Of a stretch of DNA of 64,000 bases, positions 1-8,801 are shown one piece after another. The stretch is from an uncultured Candidatus Melainabacteria bacterium (GTDB lineage Bacteria; Cyanobacteriota; Vampirovibrionia; Gastranaerophilales; Gastranaerophilaceae). A program made the position numbers and the translations under genes. The DNA lies in the NCBI GenBank assembly GCA_934757275.1, contig CAKVLN010000001.1, positions 1 through 64,000 on the forward strand, written 5' to 3'. Within the stretch, counting starts at the first letter, position 1. The number at the start of each line of letters is the position of its first letter. The notes beneath the pieces are model-generated. The model was not told the origin of the DNA. It saw only the letters and a list, made by a program, of their open reading frames with translations, and ran no database searches.

Positions 1-44
1 AAAATTTCCAGTATTAATCGCATTATACTAAAATAATATTTAAT

Positions 45-85
45 ACGAACTTATTCACCTATTCACTTATTGCCTTATTGCTTTA
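45..85. repeat. right arm of 8-bp-unit inverted repeat (copy R1)
   Basis: The stretch CGAACTTATTCACC followed by further TATTCAC/TATTGCC units matches the right arm of the inverted repeats found at 3262-3400 and throughout the ribosomal operon. The matching left arm would lie just outside or at the extreme start of the window, so only half the element is visible. Confidence 0.6.
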
Positions 86-105
86 AAAGATGCGTCAAAC
101 GTCCC

Positions 106-732
106 TTACTTGCTCATCGCCTTAGAAACAATTATATACAAATTAACCAACATAAAACCTAGGAACAAGCCAGCAACCACGTCGGTCAAGAAATGCACGC
201 CTAGCCATAATCTTGATAAGCAAACTAGGAAGATGAAAACTCCGAACAAAGAGGTTAAGAAATATCTCCAGAAATCTGACTTTGCATAGTGTAAAACCAA
301 ATAAATTAAAATACCATAAAAACACATAGTGGTTGAAGAGTGTCCAGATGGGAAACTAAAACCGGAATAGGACATAATTCCTGGGCGTTCTCTGCAAACA
401 AAATCTTTCAACAAGTCTGTTACAACAAAAGACGCTTGTGTAAAGAAGATTAAAAGAAAACATTTCATATATCTTTTTTCAGAAATTAAAACGCTGCCTG
501 CTGCGATTTGAGGCCACAACATGTGGTTTGCTCGTCCAAATTCTGAAATCACTTGAGCGTAAGAAATTGGATAAGGCGAAAGTGCCAACCTTATTGAATG
601 AAGGATATTCATATCAATCTCACGCAAGTTTGGCATATATAAAACCATCAAGGTTAAAATAACTAATATTACAACTGAAACTATTACATAATTCCAATTG
701 AGTGCCATTCCGTATTCTTTATTTTTGCTCAT
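106..732 (-). CDS. PAP2-family phosphatase (membrane)
   Basis: Integral-membrane PAP2/type 2 phosphatidic acid phosphatase of 208 aa, expected to hydrolyse a lipid phosphate or pyrophosphate such as undecaprenyl-PP or phosphatidate at the membrane face. All three family motifs are visible: K109-x6-R116-P117 (KDFVCRERP), P128-S-G-H131 and S173-R174-x5-H180-x3-D184. Five to six hydrophobic segments surround them. It is the last gene of a three-gene minus-strand run with a small membrane protein and ftsH (gap of 9 bp to its upstream neighbour), preceded by an AAGAGA-like ribosome site. The exact substrate cannot be told from sequence. Confidence 0.85.
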   Translation of the reverse strand: MSKNKEYGMALNWNYVIVSVVILVILTLMVLYMPNLREIDMNILHSIRLALSPYPISYAQVISEFGRANHMLWPQIAAGSVLISEKRYMKCFLLIFFTQASFVVTDLLKDFVCRERPGIMSYSGFSFPSGHSSTTMCFYGILIYLVLHYAKSDFWRYFLTSLFGVFIFLVCLSRLWLGVHFLTDVVAGLFLGFMLVNLYIIVSKAMSK

Positions 733-741
733 AAATTTCTC

Positions 742-1245
742 TTAAATTCCACAACTTTTAAACTTAACTACTACATCAACAACCTTTGCAAATATCTTCA
801 TCGCAATTGGTGTAATTTCGCTTACGCAAACTGCAAAGAAGAACAATGATGCGCCAACTGCAATAAGTTTTTGAATATCAGAAAACATAAATACTTTATT
901 TTTCCTAAATTCTTGAACGCCTTCATATTCATCTGTGAAAGGTTTTACAGGGAATTTCTCTTCAATTTTTTCAATAACATTTGCGTACTTAATTTTAATC
1001 AAAGTGTTGTAAGAATCAACATTCATAAACCATAATGCACTAACAGAAATTCCAAATAGTGCAAACACTAAGGTTGCACTGATTTTGTTTAAGAAAACAA
1101 CATTGCCTGTATAAATCATTGCAAAAATCAATACAAAAACTGCTGTCATGTAGAATTTGTTTGTTCTGAAATTTCTGTCAATGAATTTTTCTTTTTGTTC
1201 GCAATATGATTTATATTCGTTAAAAATCAGTTCTTCTCTGTCCAT
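742..1245 (-). CDS. small membrane protein, function unknown
   Basis: A 167-aa protein with two adjacent hydrophobic segments around residues 29-72 and a third near 125-145, separated by a charged stretch. I do not recognise a family. It starts 5 bp after the ftsH stop codon with a GGAGC ribosome site lying over the end of ftsH, so it is almost certainly co-transcribed with ftsH and the downstream PAP2 phosphatase. The topology suggests an inner-membrane helper or unrelated operon passenger; nothing identifies a catalytic function. Confidence 0.75.
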   Translation of the reverse strand: MDREELIFNEYKSYCEQKEKFIDRNFRTNKFYMTAVFVLIFAMIYTGNVVFLNKISATLVFALFGISVSALWFMNVDSYNTLIKIKYANVIEKIEEKFPVKPFTDEYEGVQEFRKNKVFMFSDIQKLIAVGASLFFFAVCVSEITPIAMKIFAKVVDVVVKFKSCGI

Positions 1246-1250
1246 CGAAA

Positions 1251-3116
1251 TTAAGCTCCTCTTTTTTCTTTCACTTCATTCATCAAATTTTCAAATTCTT
1301 TTTCATCAAGAGTTTCTTTTTCTAAAAGATTTTGAGCGATAAATTCAAGCATATCTCTATTTTCACTCAAAAGATTTTTTGCGTGTTCATACTGCGTATC
1401 AACAATTTTTTTAACTTCTTTGTCAATGTCAGCAGCGATTTCTTCTGAAAAATCTCTTGTGTTGCCAAAATTTCTGCCCATAAAAATGTGTTCTTGGTCT
1501 TTGCCGTAAGCTAAATTACCCATTTTTTCGCTCATACCATAAGTTGTAACCATACTTCGGGCAAGGCTGGAAACTTTTTCTAAATCGTTTGAAGCTCCTG
1601 TTGTGATATTATCTTTGCCATAGATTAATTCTTCTGCAACACGACCACCTAAAATCATTGCAATTCTGTCTAACAATTGGTTTTTACGCATTGTCAAATG
1701 GTCTTTTTCTGGCAATGTCAAGGTTATACCTAGTGCCATGCCTCGTGGAATGATAGAAACCTTGTGTAATGGGTCGCAGTCTTTAAGCAATTTTGCAAGT
1801 AGGGCGTGACCAACTTCGTGGTAAGCAGTATTTTCTTTTTCTTCGTCAGAAATAATTCTGCTTTTCTTTTCAGGGCCAGCCATAACTTTGTCGATTGCCT
1901 CTTCTAAATCTGGCATTTCGATTTCTGATTTATCGTGACGAGCGGCAAGAAGTGCAGCCTCGTTCAACAAGTTTTGCAAATCAGCACCTGTAAACCCAGG
2001 GGTGCGTTTTGCCAAGGTTTTCAAATCAACCTCTTTTGATAATGGTTTGTTTTTAGCATGAACATTTAATATTTGTTCTCTGCCTAAAACATCTGGCTTA
2101 TTGATAACAATTTGTCTGTCAAATCTTCCAGGTCTTAAAAGCGCATTGTCTAAGATGTCTGGTCTGTTTGTTGCAGCCAGAATTATGATATTTGTATTTT
2201 CATCAAAACCGTCCATTTCAACAAGCAATTGGTTAAGAGTTTGTTCTCTTTCGTCGTGACCGCCACCTAAGCCTGCGCCTCTTTGACGTCCAACCGCATC
2301 AATTTCATCAATAAAAACTATACAAGGCTGGTGTTTTTTTGCTTGTTCAAACAAATCTCTAACACGAGAGGCACCAACACCTACGAACATTTCAACGAAG
2401 TCTGAACCACTGATTGAGAAGAATGGAACACCAGCCTCTCCTGCAACGGCTTTTGCCATAAGTGTTTTACCTGTACCAGGAGAGCCAACAAGAAGAACGC
2501 CTTTAGGAATTTTTGCACCTAGTTTAACGTATTTGTCAGAGTGTTTTAAGAAATCAACGATTTCTTCTAGTTCTTTTCTTTCTTCATCAATACCTGCAAC
2601 ATCTTTAAAAGTAGTCTTAACCTTGCTATCCATAAGCATTTTGGCTCTGCTTTTACCAAATGACATTGCTTGTGCGCCACCGGCTTGAATTGATTTTATG
2701 ATTAACATGATAAAACCCAGAACAAGCAAAATAGTTATTAGTGATGAACCTAAGCCAAACATAGAGCCAGATTCAGCTTTCTTTGCATTGATTTCTACGC
2801 TATTATCTTCTAATTTATTTAATACATCAGAGTTTTCTGGAAGAACTACTTTGTATTGCAATTTTGGAGGTCTTACTTCTCCATAAATTGGGTTAGAGGA
2901 ACTTTTCTTAGCTTCTGGTTGTTTTACAGGTAAAGCTATTAACATATCTTTGCCCATTTCAACGCTTTTGATTTCTTTGTTTTCAACTTTTTGCAAGAAA
3001 TTTGTATATGAAAGTTCTTCTGTGCTAGAAGTTGGGCCAGAAAATAGCATTGAGATAAACGCTAAGACCATAATTCCAAGAATAACGTACATACCAACTG
3101 ATTGATTTTTATTCAT
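1251..3116 (-). CDS. ftsH: ATP-dependent zinc metalloprotease FtsH
   Basis: Membrane-anchored AAA+ zinc protease that extracts and degrades membrane and short-lived cytosolic proteins as a hexamer. The 621 aa are full length: TM1 at about 8-26, periplasmic domain, TM2 at about 121-143, AAA domain with Walker A GSPGTGKT at 211-218 and Walker B FIDEID at 268-273, second region of homology near 316-334 with two arginines, then the M41 peptidase domain with HEVGH at 433-437 (HEAGH is the usual form; the change is conservative). It heads the minus-strand operon ftsH-membrane protein-PAP2. Confidence 0.97.
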   Translation of the reverse strand: MNKNQSVGMYVILGIMVLAFISMLFSGPTSSTEELSYTNFLQKVENKEIKSVEMGKDMLIALPVKQPEAKKSSSNPIYGEVRPPKLQYKVVLPENSDVLNKLEDNSVEINAKKAESGSMFGLGSSLITILLVLGFIMLIIKSIQAGGAQAMSFGKSRAKMLMDSKVKTTFKDVAGIDEERKELEEIVDFLKHSDKYVKLGAKIPKGVLLVGSPGTGKTLMAKAVAGEAGVPFFSISGSDFVEMFVGVGASRVRDLFEQAKKHQPCIVFIDEIDAVGRQRGAGLGGGHDEREQTLNQLLVEMDGFDENTNIIILAATNRPDILDNALLRPGRFDRQIVINKPDVLGREQILNVHAKNKPLSKEVDLKTLAKRTPGFTGADLQNLLNEAALLAARHDKSEIEMPDLEEAIDKVMAGPEKKSRIISDEEKENTAYHEVGHALLAKLLKDCDPLHKVSIIPRGMALGITLTLPEKDHLTMRKNQLLDRIAMILGGRVAEELIYGKDNITTGASNDLEKVSSLARSMVTTYGMSEKMGNLAYGKDQEHIFMGRNFGNTRDFSEEIAADIDKEVKKIVDTQYEHAKNLLSENRDMLEFIAQNLLEKETLDEKEFENLMNEVKEKRGA

Positions 3117-3142
3117 AGTTCTCCCTCGTTGTTTTGATTTAC

Positions 3143-3169
3143 GGTGGGAACACTAAGGCTTTTCCCACC
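3143..3169. repeat. GGTGGGAA...TTCCCACC hairpin element
   Basis: An 8-bp perfect stem (GGTGGGAA 3143-3150, TTCCCACC 3162-3169) followed by CTACGG. The same stem with similar flanks recurs at 19640, 20149 and 21432. Here it lies just upstream of ftsH. Confidence 0.7.
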
Positions 3170-3261
3170 CTACGGATTTGATATTGTTATTATAACGTAA
3201 TTGGTTTGTATAAGCAAACGGTTTAGAGGGAAATGATGGGGGAATGTGAATAAGATAAAAA

Positions 3262-3400
3262 GTCAATAAGTGAATGGGTGAATAGGTGAATAAGTTCGTA
3301 TTAAATTTTGTTTTTTTATAATGCGTTCATTAAACACATTAAACATAAAAAATTATTAAAATGGACTTATTCACTTATTCACTTATTGACCTATTCACTT
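3262..3400. repeat. large inverted repeat of 8-bp units (copy R2)
   Basis: Left arm 3262-3300 is a chain of GTCAATAA/GTGAATGG/GTGAATAG/GTGAATAA units ending in GTTCGT; right arm 3361-3400 is its near reverse complement (GGACTTATTCAC...). About 60 bp of AT-rich sequence separates them. It fills the gap between the divergent ftsH and transglycosylase genes. Confidence 0.85.
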
Positions 3401-3517
3401 TCTTCAGGCTTTTTGTCAATCAATGCTTATTCCCTCTAATGTAACTTTTTATTAACAAAAAGGCAATTATTTAACAAAACAAGACTTTATTAATATATAG
3501 GAAACCTAGGGATATTT

Positions 3518-4348
3518 ATGAGCGCAACTAATTTTTGGAACAATTTTACAAATGGTTTTTTAAATGGAATGTTCAACAACAATCCATTTTTCGGTTGTTT
3601 CAATGGTCTAGGAAATTTTGGTGGGTTTGGTTGTAATAGTTTCGGTTTAAGCATGTTTAACGGTTGGGACACTGGCTTTATGGGCTTTGGCGGAAGTTCA
3701 CCATCACTTTTCTTAACTCCAGACTTTAATATGGGTTCTACATATCCACTAATGCCTACAATGACACCACCATCTGCAAGTTTTAATTTGGACATGTCTA
3801 GCATGTTTAATAATAATATTTGGGAAAATGCACAGTTCTCGAATAATAATTTGCCAATGCCATCAATGAGTTTTAATGCAAATAATACTTTTAGTGATGT
3901 TTTTGTTTCACAACCAAAGAAAACGAGTGATACAAAGTATGTTGATAATGCTGATATTGGTAAATGGAATACTAAATACGACAATCTGATTAAGAAATAT
4001 TCAAAAGAATATAATGTCGATCCAAAATTAGTTAAAGCACTCATGAAACAAGAATCTGGTTTTAATCCAAACGTCAAGTCTAGGGCAGGTGCAATTGGTT
4101 TAATGCAACTTATGCCAGCGACTGCAAAACAAATGGGTGCAACAAATCCTGCTGATCCAGAACAAAATATTAAAGCGGGTGTTAAGTATTTGAAACAACT
4201 TTTGGATAAATATAAAGGTAATAAAGAACTTGCGATAGCAGCCTATAACGCAGGCCCTGGAAATGTTAAGAATGGTCGAATACCTCAAAATGGCGAAACG
4301 CCAAAACATGTAAGAGCGGTAATGGCAAATTATCGAGCATTGGCATAA
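3518..4348 (+). CDS. lytic transglycosylase SLT-domain protein with low-complexity N-terminus
   Basis: Peptidoglycan lytic transglycosylase (Slt/GH23 type) of 276 aa, cleaving the MurNAc-GlcNAc bond. The C-terminal half (about 155-270) is a canonical SLT domain: catalytic Glu in KQESGFNP, GAIGLMQLMPATA, AGVKYL and AIAAYNAGPG. The first ~140 residues are unusual: rich in Asn, Gly, Phe, Met and Pro, with repeated FNG, NNP and FGG blocks, and no obvious signal peptide or membrane segment. Export is therefore unexplained. It is monocistronic. An antisense reading frame through this low-complexity part is a shadow. Confidence 0.88.
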   Translation: MSATNFWNNFTNGFLNGMFNNNPFFGCFNGLGNFGGFGCNSFGLSMFNGWDTGFMGFGGSSPSLFLTPDFNMGSTYPLMPTMTPPSASFNLDMSSMFNNNIWENAQFSNNNLPMPSMSFNANNTFSDVFVSQPKKTSDTKYVDNADIGKWNTKYDNLIKKYSKEYNVDPKLVKALMKQESGFNPNVKSRAGAIGLMQLMPATAKQMGATNPADPEQNIKAGVKYLKQLLDKYKGNKELAIAAYNAGPGNVKNGRIPQNGETPKHVRAVMANYRALA

Positions 4349-4353
4349 AAAAA

Positions 4354-4423
4354 AGCCGTTTCTTCAAGAGAACGGCTACCAGACTTGGGGAGGAGGTATG
4401 AAAAACCATCGGGTTTTCCATAC
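4354..4423. terminator. two hairpins after the transglycosylase gene
   Basis: A perfect 7-bp stem AGCCGTT/AACGGCT (4354-4377, A-run on its 5' side) is followed by a 12-bp stem with one mismatch (4396-4407 with 4412-4423, loop ATCG). The poly-A/T tract favours termination in the minus direction for the first; the pair probably ends the transglycosylase transcript, but the U-tract is poor. Confidence 0.5.
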
Positions 4424-4500
4424 TATTTATATCGGTGCAAATTTTTTAATCTTTAGAATTAAAGTATAAATATCGTCTAAATAGAGGAGGGGGATATGAA

Positions 4501-4640
4501 AGGTAATAGGGGAATAGGGGAATAAGGGAATAAGAGGTTTTAGGGATATTTTTTTATTAAATATGTTCATTGAACGCAATATATAAATGATAAATTTAAT
4601 ACCTCTTATTCCCCTATTGCCTTATTGCCTTATTCCCTTC
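4501..4640. repeat. large inverted repeat, GGGAATAA subtype (copy R3)
   Basis: Left arm 4501-4538 consists of GGTAATAG/GGGAATAG/GGGAATAA units ending AGAGG; right arm 4601-4640 reads CCTCTTATTCCCC... and pairs with it. Both arms have changed from the TGAATAAG type together, so pairing is kept. It lies upstream of rplI. Confidence 0.85.
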
Positions 4641-4795
4641 TCTTGAAGCAATGCTTGACAAAAACTGTTCAAAGGTTTCACCCTCCCTTCTGTGAACTTA
4701 TTTTAAGCGCAAAACTCATGGGTACTCGACATTTAATCTTTTTTAGGGTATTATTGGTCTATACTAGCCCAATAATTATTAAAGGAGAAAAAGAA

Positions 4796-5290
4796 ATGCA
4801 AGTAATATTGAAAAAAGAAGTTCAAAACATTGGTGAAGCAGGCGATTTAGTAAACGTAAAAGACGGTTATGCTAGAAATTTCCTAATTCCTAAAAACTAT
4901 GCAGAAGTAGCTACTGAAGGTGCTTTGAAGAACAGAGAACAAAACTTAGCAAGACTTCAAGCTAAACAAGAAAAATTACATCAAGAAGCTTTGGCTAAAG
5001 CTGAACAAATCGAAAAACTTGGTTCTATCGAATTGTCAGCAAAAGCTGGTGAAAGCGGAAAATTATTCGGTACAATTACAACTAAGAAATTGTGCGAAGA
5101 ATTGAAAGAAAAAGCTGGTATTGAAGTTGATAGAAAAACCGTTTCATTAAATGCTCCAATTAACAGAATTGGCGAATTTACAATGTTAATCAAGTTGACT
5201 TCAAAAGTTAAAACTGAATTAAAAGTTGTTGTAACTGCTTCAGAAGTTGTTAAAGAATCTGTTGAAGAAACAGAAGAAGCTGAAGCATAG
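4796..5290 (+). CDS. rplI: 50S ribosomal protein bL9
   Basis: Ribosomal protein bL9, binding 23S rRNA domain V. The true start is the ATG at 4796, with AAAGGAG 7-8 nt upstream; a longer in-frame reading from 4625 overlaps repeat R3 and is not credible. From 4796 the protein has 164 aa: N-terminal domain MQVILKKEVQNIG with GYARNFLIPKNYA, long connecting helix rich in Glu/Lys/Gln, then the C-terminal domain with SGKLFGTITTK. A short Glu-rich tail extends it beyond the usual ~150 aa. Monocistronic, with its own terminator. Confidence 0.97.
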   Translation: MQVILKKEVQNIGEAGDLVNVKDGYARNFLIPKNYAEVATEGALKNREQNLARLQAKQEKLHQEALAKAEQIEKLGSIELSAKAGESGKLFGTITTKKLCEELKEKAGIEVDRKTVSLNAPINRIGEFTMLIKLTSKVKTELKVVVTASEVVKESVEETEEAEA

Positions 5291-5316
5291 TTTTATTACT
5301 AAAACATTTGACTTAA

Positions 5317-5348
5317 AACGTGCCAATAGCTTGTATTGGCACGTTTTT
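5317..5348 (+). terminator. rho-independent terminator of rplI
   Basis: Perfect 12-bp stem AACGTGCCAATA (5317-5328) with TATTGGCACGTT (5334-5345), 5-nt loop and a T-run. It sits between rplI and the next gene, and shows that the TTG at 5336, which lies in the stem, is not a real start. Confidence 0.9.
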
Positions 5349-5368
5349 CAACAAAGAAGAGAGATTTT

Positions 5369-6418
5369 ATGCCGAAAATATCACTAAAAAGTTTTCCAGT
5401 TGGCGCACTTCCTTATGAAGATGATGCTGCTACAACAAAAATGATGCTTAAATTATTCGAAAAAGTGCCTTATTTGGCGTTGCTACCTAAGGCTGATGCC
5501 AATGAACATTTGCTTTATAGAACTTTTTCTGGCATTCCAAATATAACTTTTAAAGACAAAAGAGCTTTTCTGTCGAATGATTTTGCCAAACTAAAACAAG
5601 ATGTGCTTGTTTTGGACAATGCTTTTAATAACCCAACTGCAGAAAATTTGGAGGTTTTTGGTGCTGATTCTTTCTTTTTACCAAAGTACATGCTTATTTT
5701 AAATAGATTAAAACCAGCGCATACGGTTATCAATTTGATGGGACCTTTTTCTGCGTCGCAAATGATGATTACAGAAGGCAACAAACAGGTTTTAGCTGAC
5801 AAGCTTTACCGCAAGCTATTAGTTGAGGCGGTTGTGGTAAGAGCTTTGTGGTTCGTGCAAGAGATAAAGTCTTTTTCGCCAAACACAACGCCAATCATTG
5901 TTTTGGAAGAGCCGCTTTTATATAAAATTGGTGAGGTGAAAAGAGGGAACGAGGATATCACAAAAGAAGTTATTGTGAATTTCTTTGCAAAAACCATTGA
6001 GAAAATTCAAGCGAGCGGTGCAAAGGTTTGTATACAAAGTTTTGAAAAATGTGATTGGCAAATTCCGTTAGAGGCAGGTGTTGATATTATTTCGTTTGAT
6101 GCTTATAACAATCCGAATAATATTAATATTATTTCAGAAAAGATTAACACCTTTTTACAAAAGGGCGGCGTAATTAATTGGGGAATTGTTCCAGTTAAAA
6201 ATGAAACGATTATTAAATCGACTTCTGTTGAAAATATTTACGATAGATTTATTAGCACAGTGAATGCACTTGTTGTTGCTGGAGTTGATGAGAACCTTGC
6301 TTTCAATAATGCAATGGTTTCAACTCAAGGCGATTTAGAAAATCTGCCATTGTTTTTTGCAGAAAAGGCATTGATTCTTGCAACGCAACTTGCGAAGAGA
6401 ATACCAGTAAAGGGCTAA
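5369..6418 (+). CDS. MetE C-terminal/UROD-like TIM-barrel protein
   Basis: A 349-aa protein (ATG 5369, preceded by AGAAGAGAG) resembling the barrel shared by cobalamin-independent methionine synthase C-terminal domains and uroporphyrinogen decarboxylases. Suggestive blocks are SFPVGALPYED near the start, INLMGPFSA, IVLEEPLL, then EAGVDIISFDAYN and GGVINWGIVPVKNE. In MetE-type enzymes a His-x-Cys pair binds zinc; here the equivalent strand reads CIQSFEKC, so the ligand set is altered. It stands alone after the rplI terminator. The role could be methyl transfer to a corrinoid or thiol, but this is inferred from fold resemblance only. Confidence 0.55.
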   Translation: MPKISLKSFPVGALPYEDDAATTKMMLKLFEKVPYLALLPKADANEHLLYRTFSGIPNITFKDKRAFLSNDFAKLKQDVLVLDNAFNNPTAENLEVFGADSFFLPKYMLILNRLKPAHTVINLMGPFSASQMMITEGNKQVLADKLYRKLLVEAVVVRALWFVQEIKSFSPNTTPIIVLEEPLLYKIGEVKRGNEDITKEVIVNFFAKTIEKIQASGAKVCIQSFEKCDWQIPLEAGVDIISFDAYNNPNNINIISEKINTFLQKGGVINWGIVPVKNETIIKSTSVENIYDRFISTVNALVVAGVDENLAFNNAMVSTQGDLENLPLFFAEKALILATQLAKRIPVKG

Positions 6419-6510
6419 GCCCCCAGTCTCAAATTAACGCACTCTGGTATTCGCTATCGTATGTTTACGCATACACGCTTACAGCGTGAAATGTGTATAA
6501 AAATTGCAGT

Positions 6511-6565
6511 AGGGCTTACCCGCCCCTTGAGGGAGGGTCGAAATCTTTGATTTCGGGGTGGGGTA
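6511..6565. repeat. GC-richer hairpin repeat
   Basis: Inner perfect stem CGAAATC/GATTTCG (6539-6545, 6549-6555) flanked by ACCCGCCCC on the left and GGGGTGGGGT on the right, which pair imperfectly. It is markedly richer in G+C than the surroundings and lies in the convergent gap 6419-6595. It resembles a dispersed intergenic hairpin element; only one copy is seen here. Confidence 0.5.
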
Positions 6566-6595
6566 AATAAAAGCTATTAGTGCAAAGAACTGCGC

Positions 6596-7705
6596 CTACG
6601 CTGCCTCTTTCACGCTATTAGAATCAATAAAAATAGTATTTCTTATAAACGCATGCGCCATTAAAAGCAAATATGGGTTCATTTCATTTGTTGCAGAAAG
6701 GTTAACTTTTGCCTCTGGTTTTTCAAAAGTTTCTTTTTTAATCGGCTCAACTGACTCTACATCAATAGTTGTATTCATTGCATGTGCAGAGCTTTCTTCC
6801 ATAAGGCTTTTTTGAAGTGTTTTTTTAGGAAAATCTTCTGAGCAAAGTATATAAATATCAACGGAATTTGAAGTTGTCAAAGTGAATACACCCTTTACGT
6901 TGCCGTAATTTTTTGTCTGGATTAAGACCGTCAATTTTGAATCATTAGACTCGTTTTCGCCATCAGGAGTTTCCACCTCCAAATCAAAGCCGACGCCTTC
7001 GTTCAATGGTAGCCAAGGCAAATAAAGCAACATTAAACTTTTCAGAGTTTGCGTAGGGTTGTCAGAGCTTGCCATTGATACACATGAGTTTATGATACTC
7101 AAGGTTTCTGTAATCTGTTCATTAGACATTCCGCCCTTAGAGGCTGACGCCATCGCAATGATTAAGTTTGCAACGGCTTGTTTGCTATTTTTTAAAATCA
7201 TTTCTGAAATCGCCGGCATGTGAATCATGCCACTAAAAAATAACATCACTGCGTCTTTTTGATTTGCTGCAACTTGCGTTTGTATGTTTTGCGCAGTCGC
7301 ATTTAGAGGAATTTCGGACGTATCATCAAATAATTGTGAAATCATTTTTTGATTTTTTAAAAGCTCTTCGTTTAAATCGTTTATGAGCAGTGTGTTTGAA
7401 TTTATTGTGTTTAACGGTCTATTCTTGTCTTGAACCGCAAGCAAAATTTCGCCAAGAGTTTGCGGAAGTCCGAGCAAATTTTTGATGTAGACAGACCTGT
7501 CCATACTTGCAATTTGGTTCATTTGCAACTGTTGCATTAATCCAGCTGTAGACGCAATTGTTTGAGCAATGTTCGTTTTGGGCTGAGATAAGGAAGCGTT
7601 AAACCCAGTGTTTGTCCCAATTCCCTCTTGTTGTTTAAGTTTTTTGAGGTAAATTTCTGGGTTTCTTAAACCTGCTAAAATTTTTCCAATGCTGAATCCG
7701 TCCAT
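6596..7705 (-). CDS. hypothetical protein, 369 aa
   Basis: I do not recognise this protein. It is soluble, without signal peptide or clear membrane segment, Asn/Ser/Thr rich, with a conserved-looking C-terminal part around 225-300 (LYLPWLPLNEGVGFDLEV, then a VKGVFTLTT strand pattern) that faintly recalls the FliK hook-length C-terminal domain; no other flagellar gene is present, so I do not call it that. Its promoter is notable: TGTTATAAT (minus strand, -10 at 7712-7717) ends 6 nt before the ATG, so the mRNA is probably leaderless. Confidence 0.65.
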   Translation of the reverse strand: MDGFSIGKILAGLRNPEIYLKKLKQQEGIGTNTGFNASLSQPKTNIAQTIASTAGLMQQLQMNQIASMDRSVYIKNLLGLPQTLGEILLAVQDKNRPLNTINSNTLLINDLNEELLKNQKMISQLFDDTSEIPLNATAQNIQTQVAANQKDAVMLFFSGMIHMPAISEMILKNSKQAVANLIIAMASASKGGMSNEQITETLSIINSCVSMASSDNPTQTLKSLMLLYLPWLPLNEGVGFDLEVETPDGENESNDSKLTVLIQTKNYGNVKGVFTLTTSNSVDIYILCSEDFPKKTLQKSLMEESSAHAMNTTIDVESVEPIKKETFEKPEAKVNLSATNEMNPYLLLMAHAFIRNTIFIDSNSVKEAA

Positions 7706-7743
7706 AATTCAATTATAACAATTTGTGCGATGAAATCAATCTT

Positions 7744-8589
7744 TTATGCTAATTCTGCATTAAATACATATTCTGCTGGGCCAGATAAGAATACGTCACC
7801 AACTGGCTCTTCTGATGTACCATTCCAAAGTACATTTACAACGCCTCCAGGGAGTTGAACTTCAACAGAATTTTCAATATATCCGTTAAGAATACCTGCA
7901 ACAACACTTGCGCAAGCTCCTGTTCCGCAGGCAAGAGTAATGCCGCAGCCACGCTCCCAAACTGCAAGTTCGATTTTTCTGTAAGATTTGATTTTTACAA
8001 ATTCAACGTTCGTTTTTTCTGGAAATTCTGCGCTAGTTTCAATAATTGGTCCATATTCTTTTGCAAACTCCATCACATCATCTTCTGGTGAAACAAAGAT
8101 TACAAAATGTGGATTGCCCATTGAAATAGCGTTTCCATCAAAAATCATGTTCTTCACAGACATTTTGTAGTTCAAATTTCTATGAGGGATAAAAGGAATT
8201 TTTTCAGGCTCTAAAATTGGTTGTGACATATTTACTCTAACCAAACCGTCTGCAAGAATTTCTGGCTTAATAATTCCAGCCAAGGTTTTTACAGAAAACA
8301 TTTTTTTGTCTACAAGTTTGTTGTCATAAGCGTATTTGGCAAAACAACGCATGCCATTTCCGCACATTTGAGCTGTTGAGCCGTCTGAATTGTAGAAGAA
8401 CCAGCCAATGTCGGCTTCGTCGCAACTTGTGTTAGGGATAATAAGTCCATCTGCTCCAATTCCAAAATGTCTGTCACAAAGCATTTTGGCTGCGTCTGTA
8501 ATTTTCATATTGAGTTTGATAAACTCATCGTAATCAATTATGACAAAATCATTTCCGCAACCTTGCATTTTTGTAACTTTAATTCCCAT
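7744..8589 (-). CDS. dapF: diaminopimelate epimerase
   Basis: Interconverts LL- and meso-diaminopimelate for lysine and peptidoglycan synthesis by a two-base mechanism with paired cysteines. The 281-aa sequence has GCGNDFVIID near the N-terminus, the first catalytic cysteine in MCGNGMRCFAKY and the second in ACGTGACASVVAG, plus GNPHFVIFV. Length is normal. A GGAG ribosome site precedes the ATG at 8589. Monocistronic, between an unknown gene and the divergent hisS. Confidence 0.96.
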   Translation of the reverse strand: MGIKVTKMQGCGNDFVIIDYDEFIKLNMKITDAAKMLCDRHFGIGADGLIIPNTSCDEADIGWFFYNSDGSTAQMCGNGMRCFAKYAYDNKLVDKKMFSVKTLAGIIKPEILADGLVRVNMSQPILEPEKIPFIPHRNLNYKMSVKNMIFDGNAISMGNPHFVIFVSPEDDVMEFAKEYGPIIETSAEFPEKTNVEFVKIKSYRKIELAVWERGCGITLACGTGACASVVAGILNGYIENSVEVQLPGGVVNVLWNGTSEEPVGDVFLSGPAEYVFNAELA

Positions 8590-8801
8590 TTTATCTCCTA
8601 TCGATATTTACTTAATAACTTCATATAGTACAATTAAGGTAACAGTTCAGTAGATTATTGGTGGATTGTTTTGTCACTCACGTTTTCCTTGCAATGACAG
8701 AGCGTTTGACTATCAAGTGGGTTGTCATTGGTTGCAATCCATAATACCATTATAATTTTGCAAACTTGTTACTAATTAAATTATATAAAGGAATTTGAAT
8801 T

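Noticed and set aside
1801..1830. FtsH HEVGH as a loss of active site
   Set aside because: The zinc-binding His and Glu are all kept; Ala to Val is conservative.
3490..4077. 195-aa antisense frame over the transglycosylase
   Set aside because: Shadow of the low-complexity N-terminal coding region; no ribosome site or family features.
4625..4795. 57-codon N-terminal extension of rplI
   Set aside because: It overlaps the R3 repeat, and bL9 begins at the ATG 4796 with a proper ribosome site.
6596..7705. Flagellar hook-length protein FliK
   Set aside because: Only a faint C-terminal resemblance and no flagellar genes nearby.
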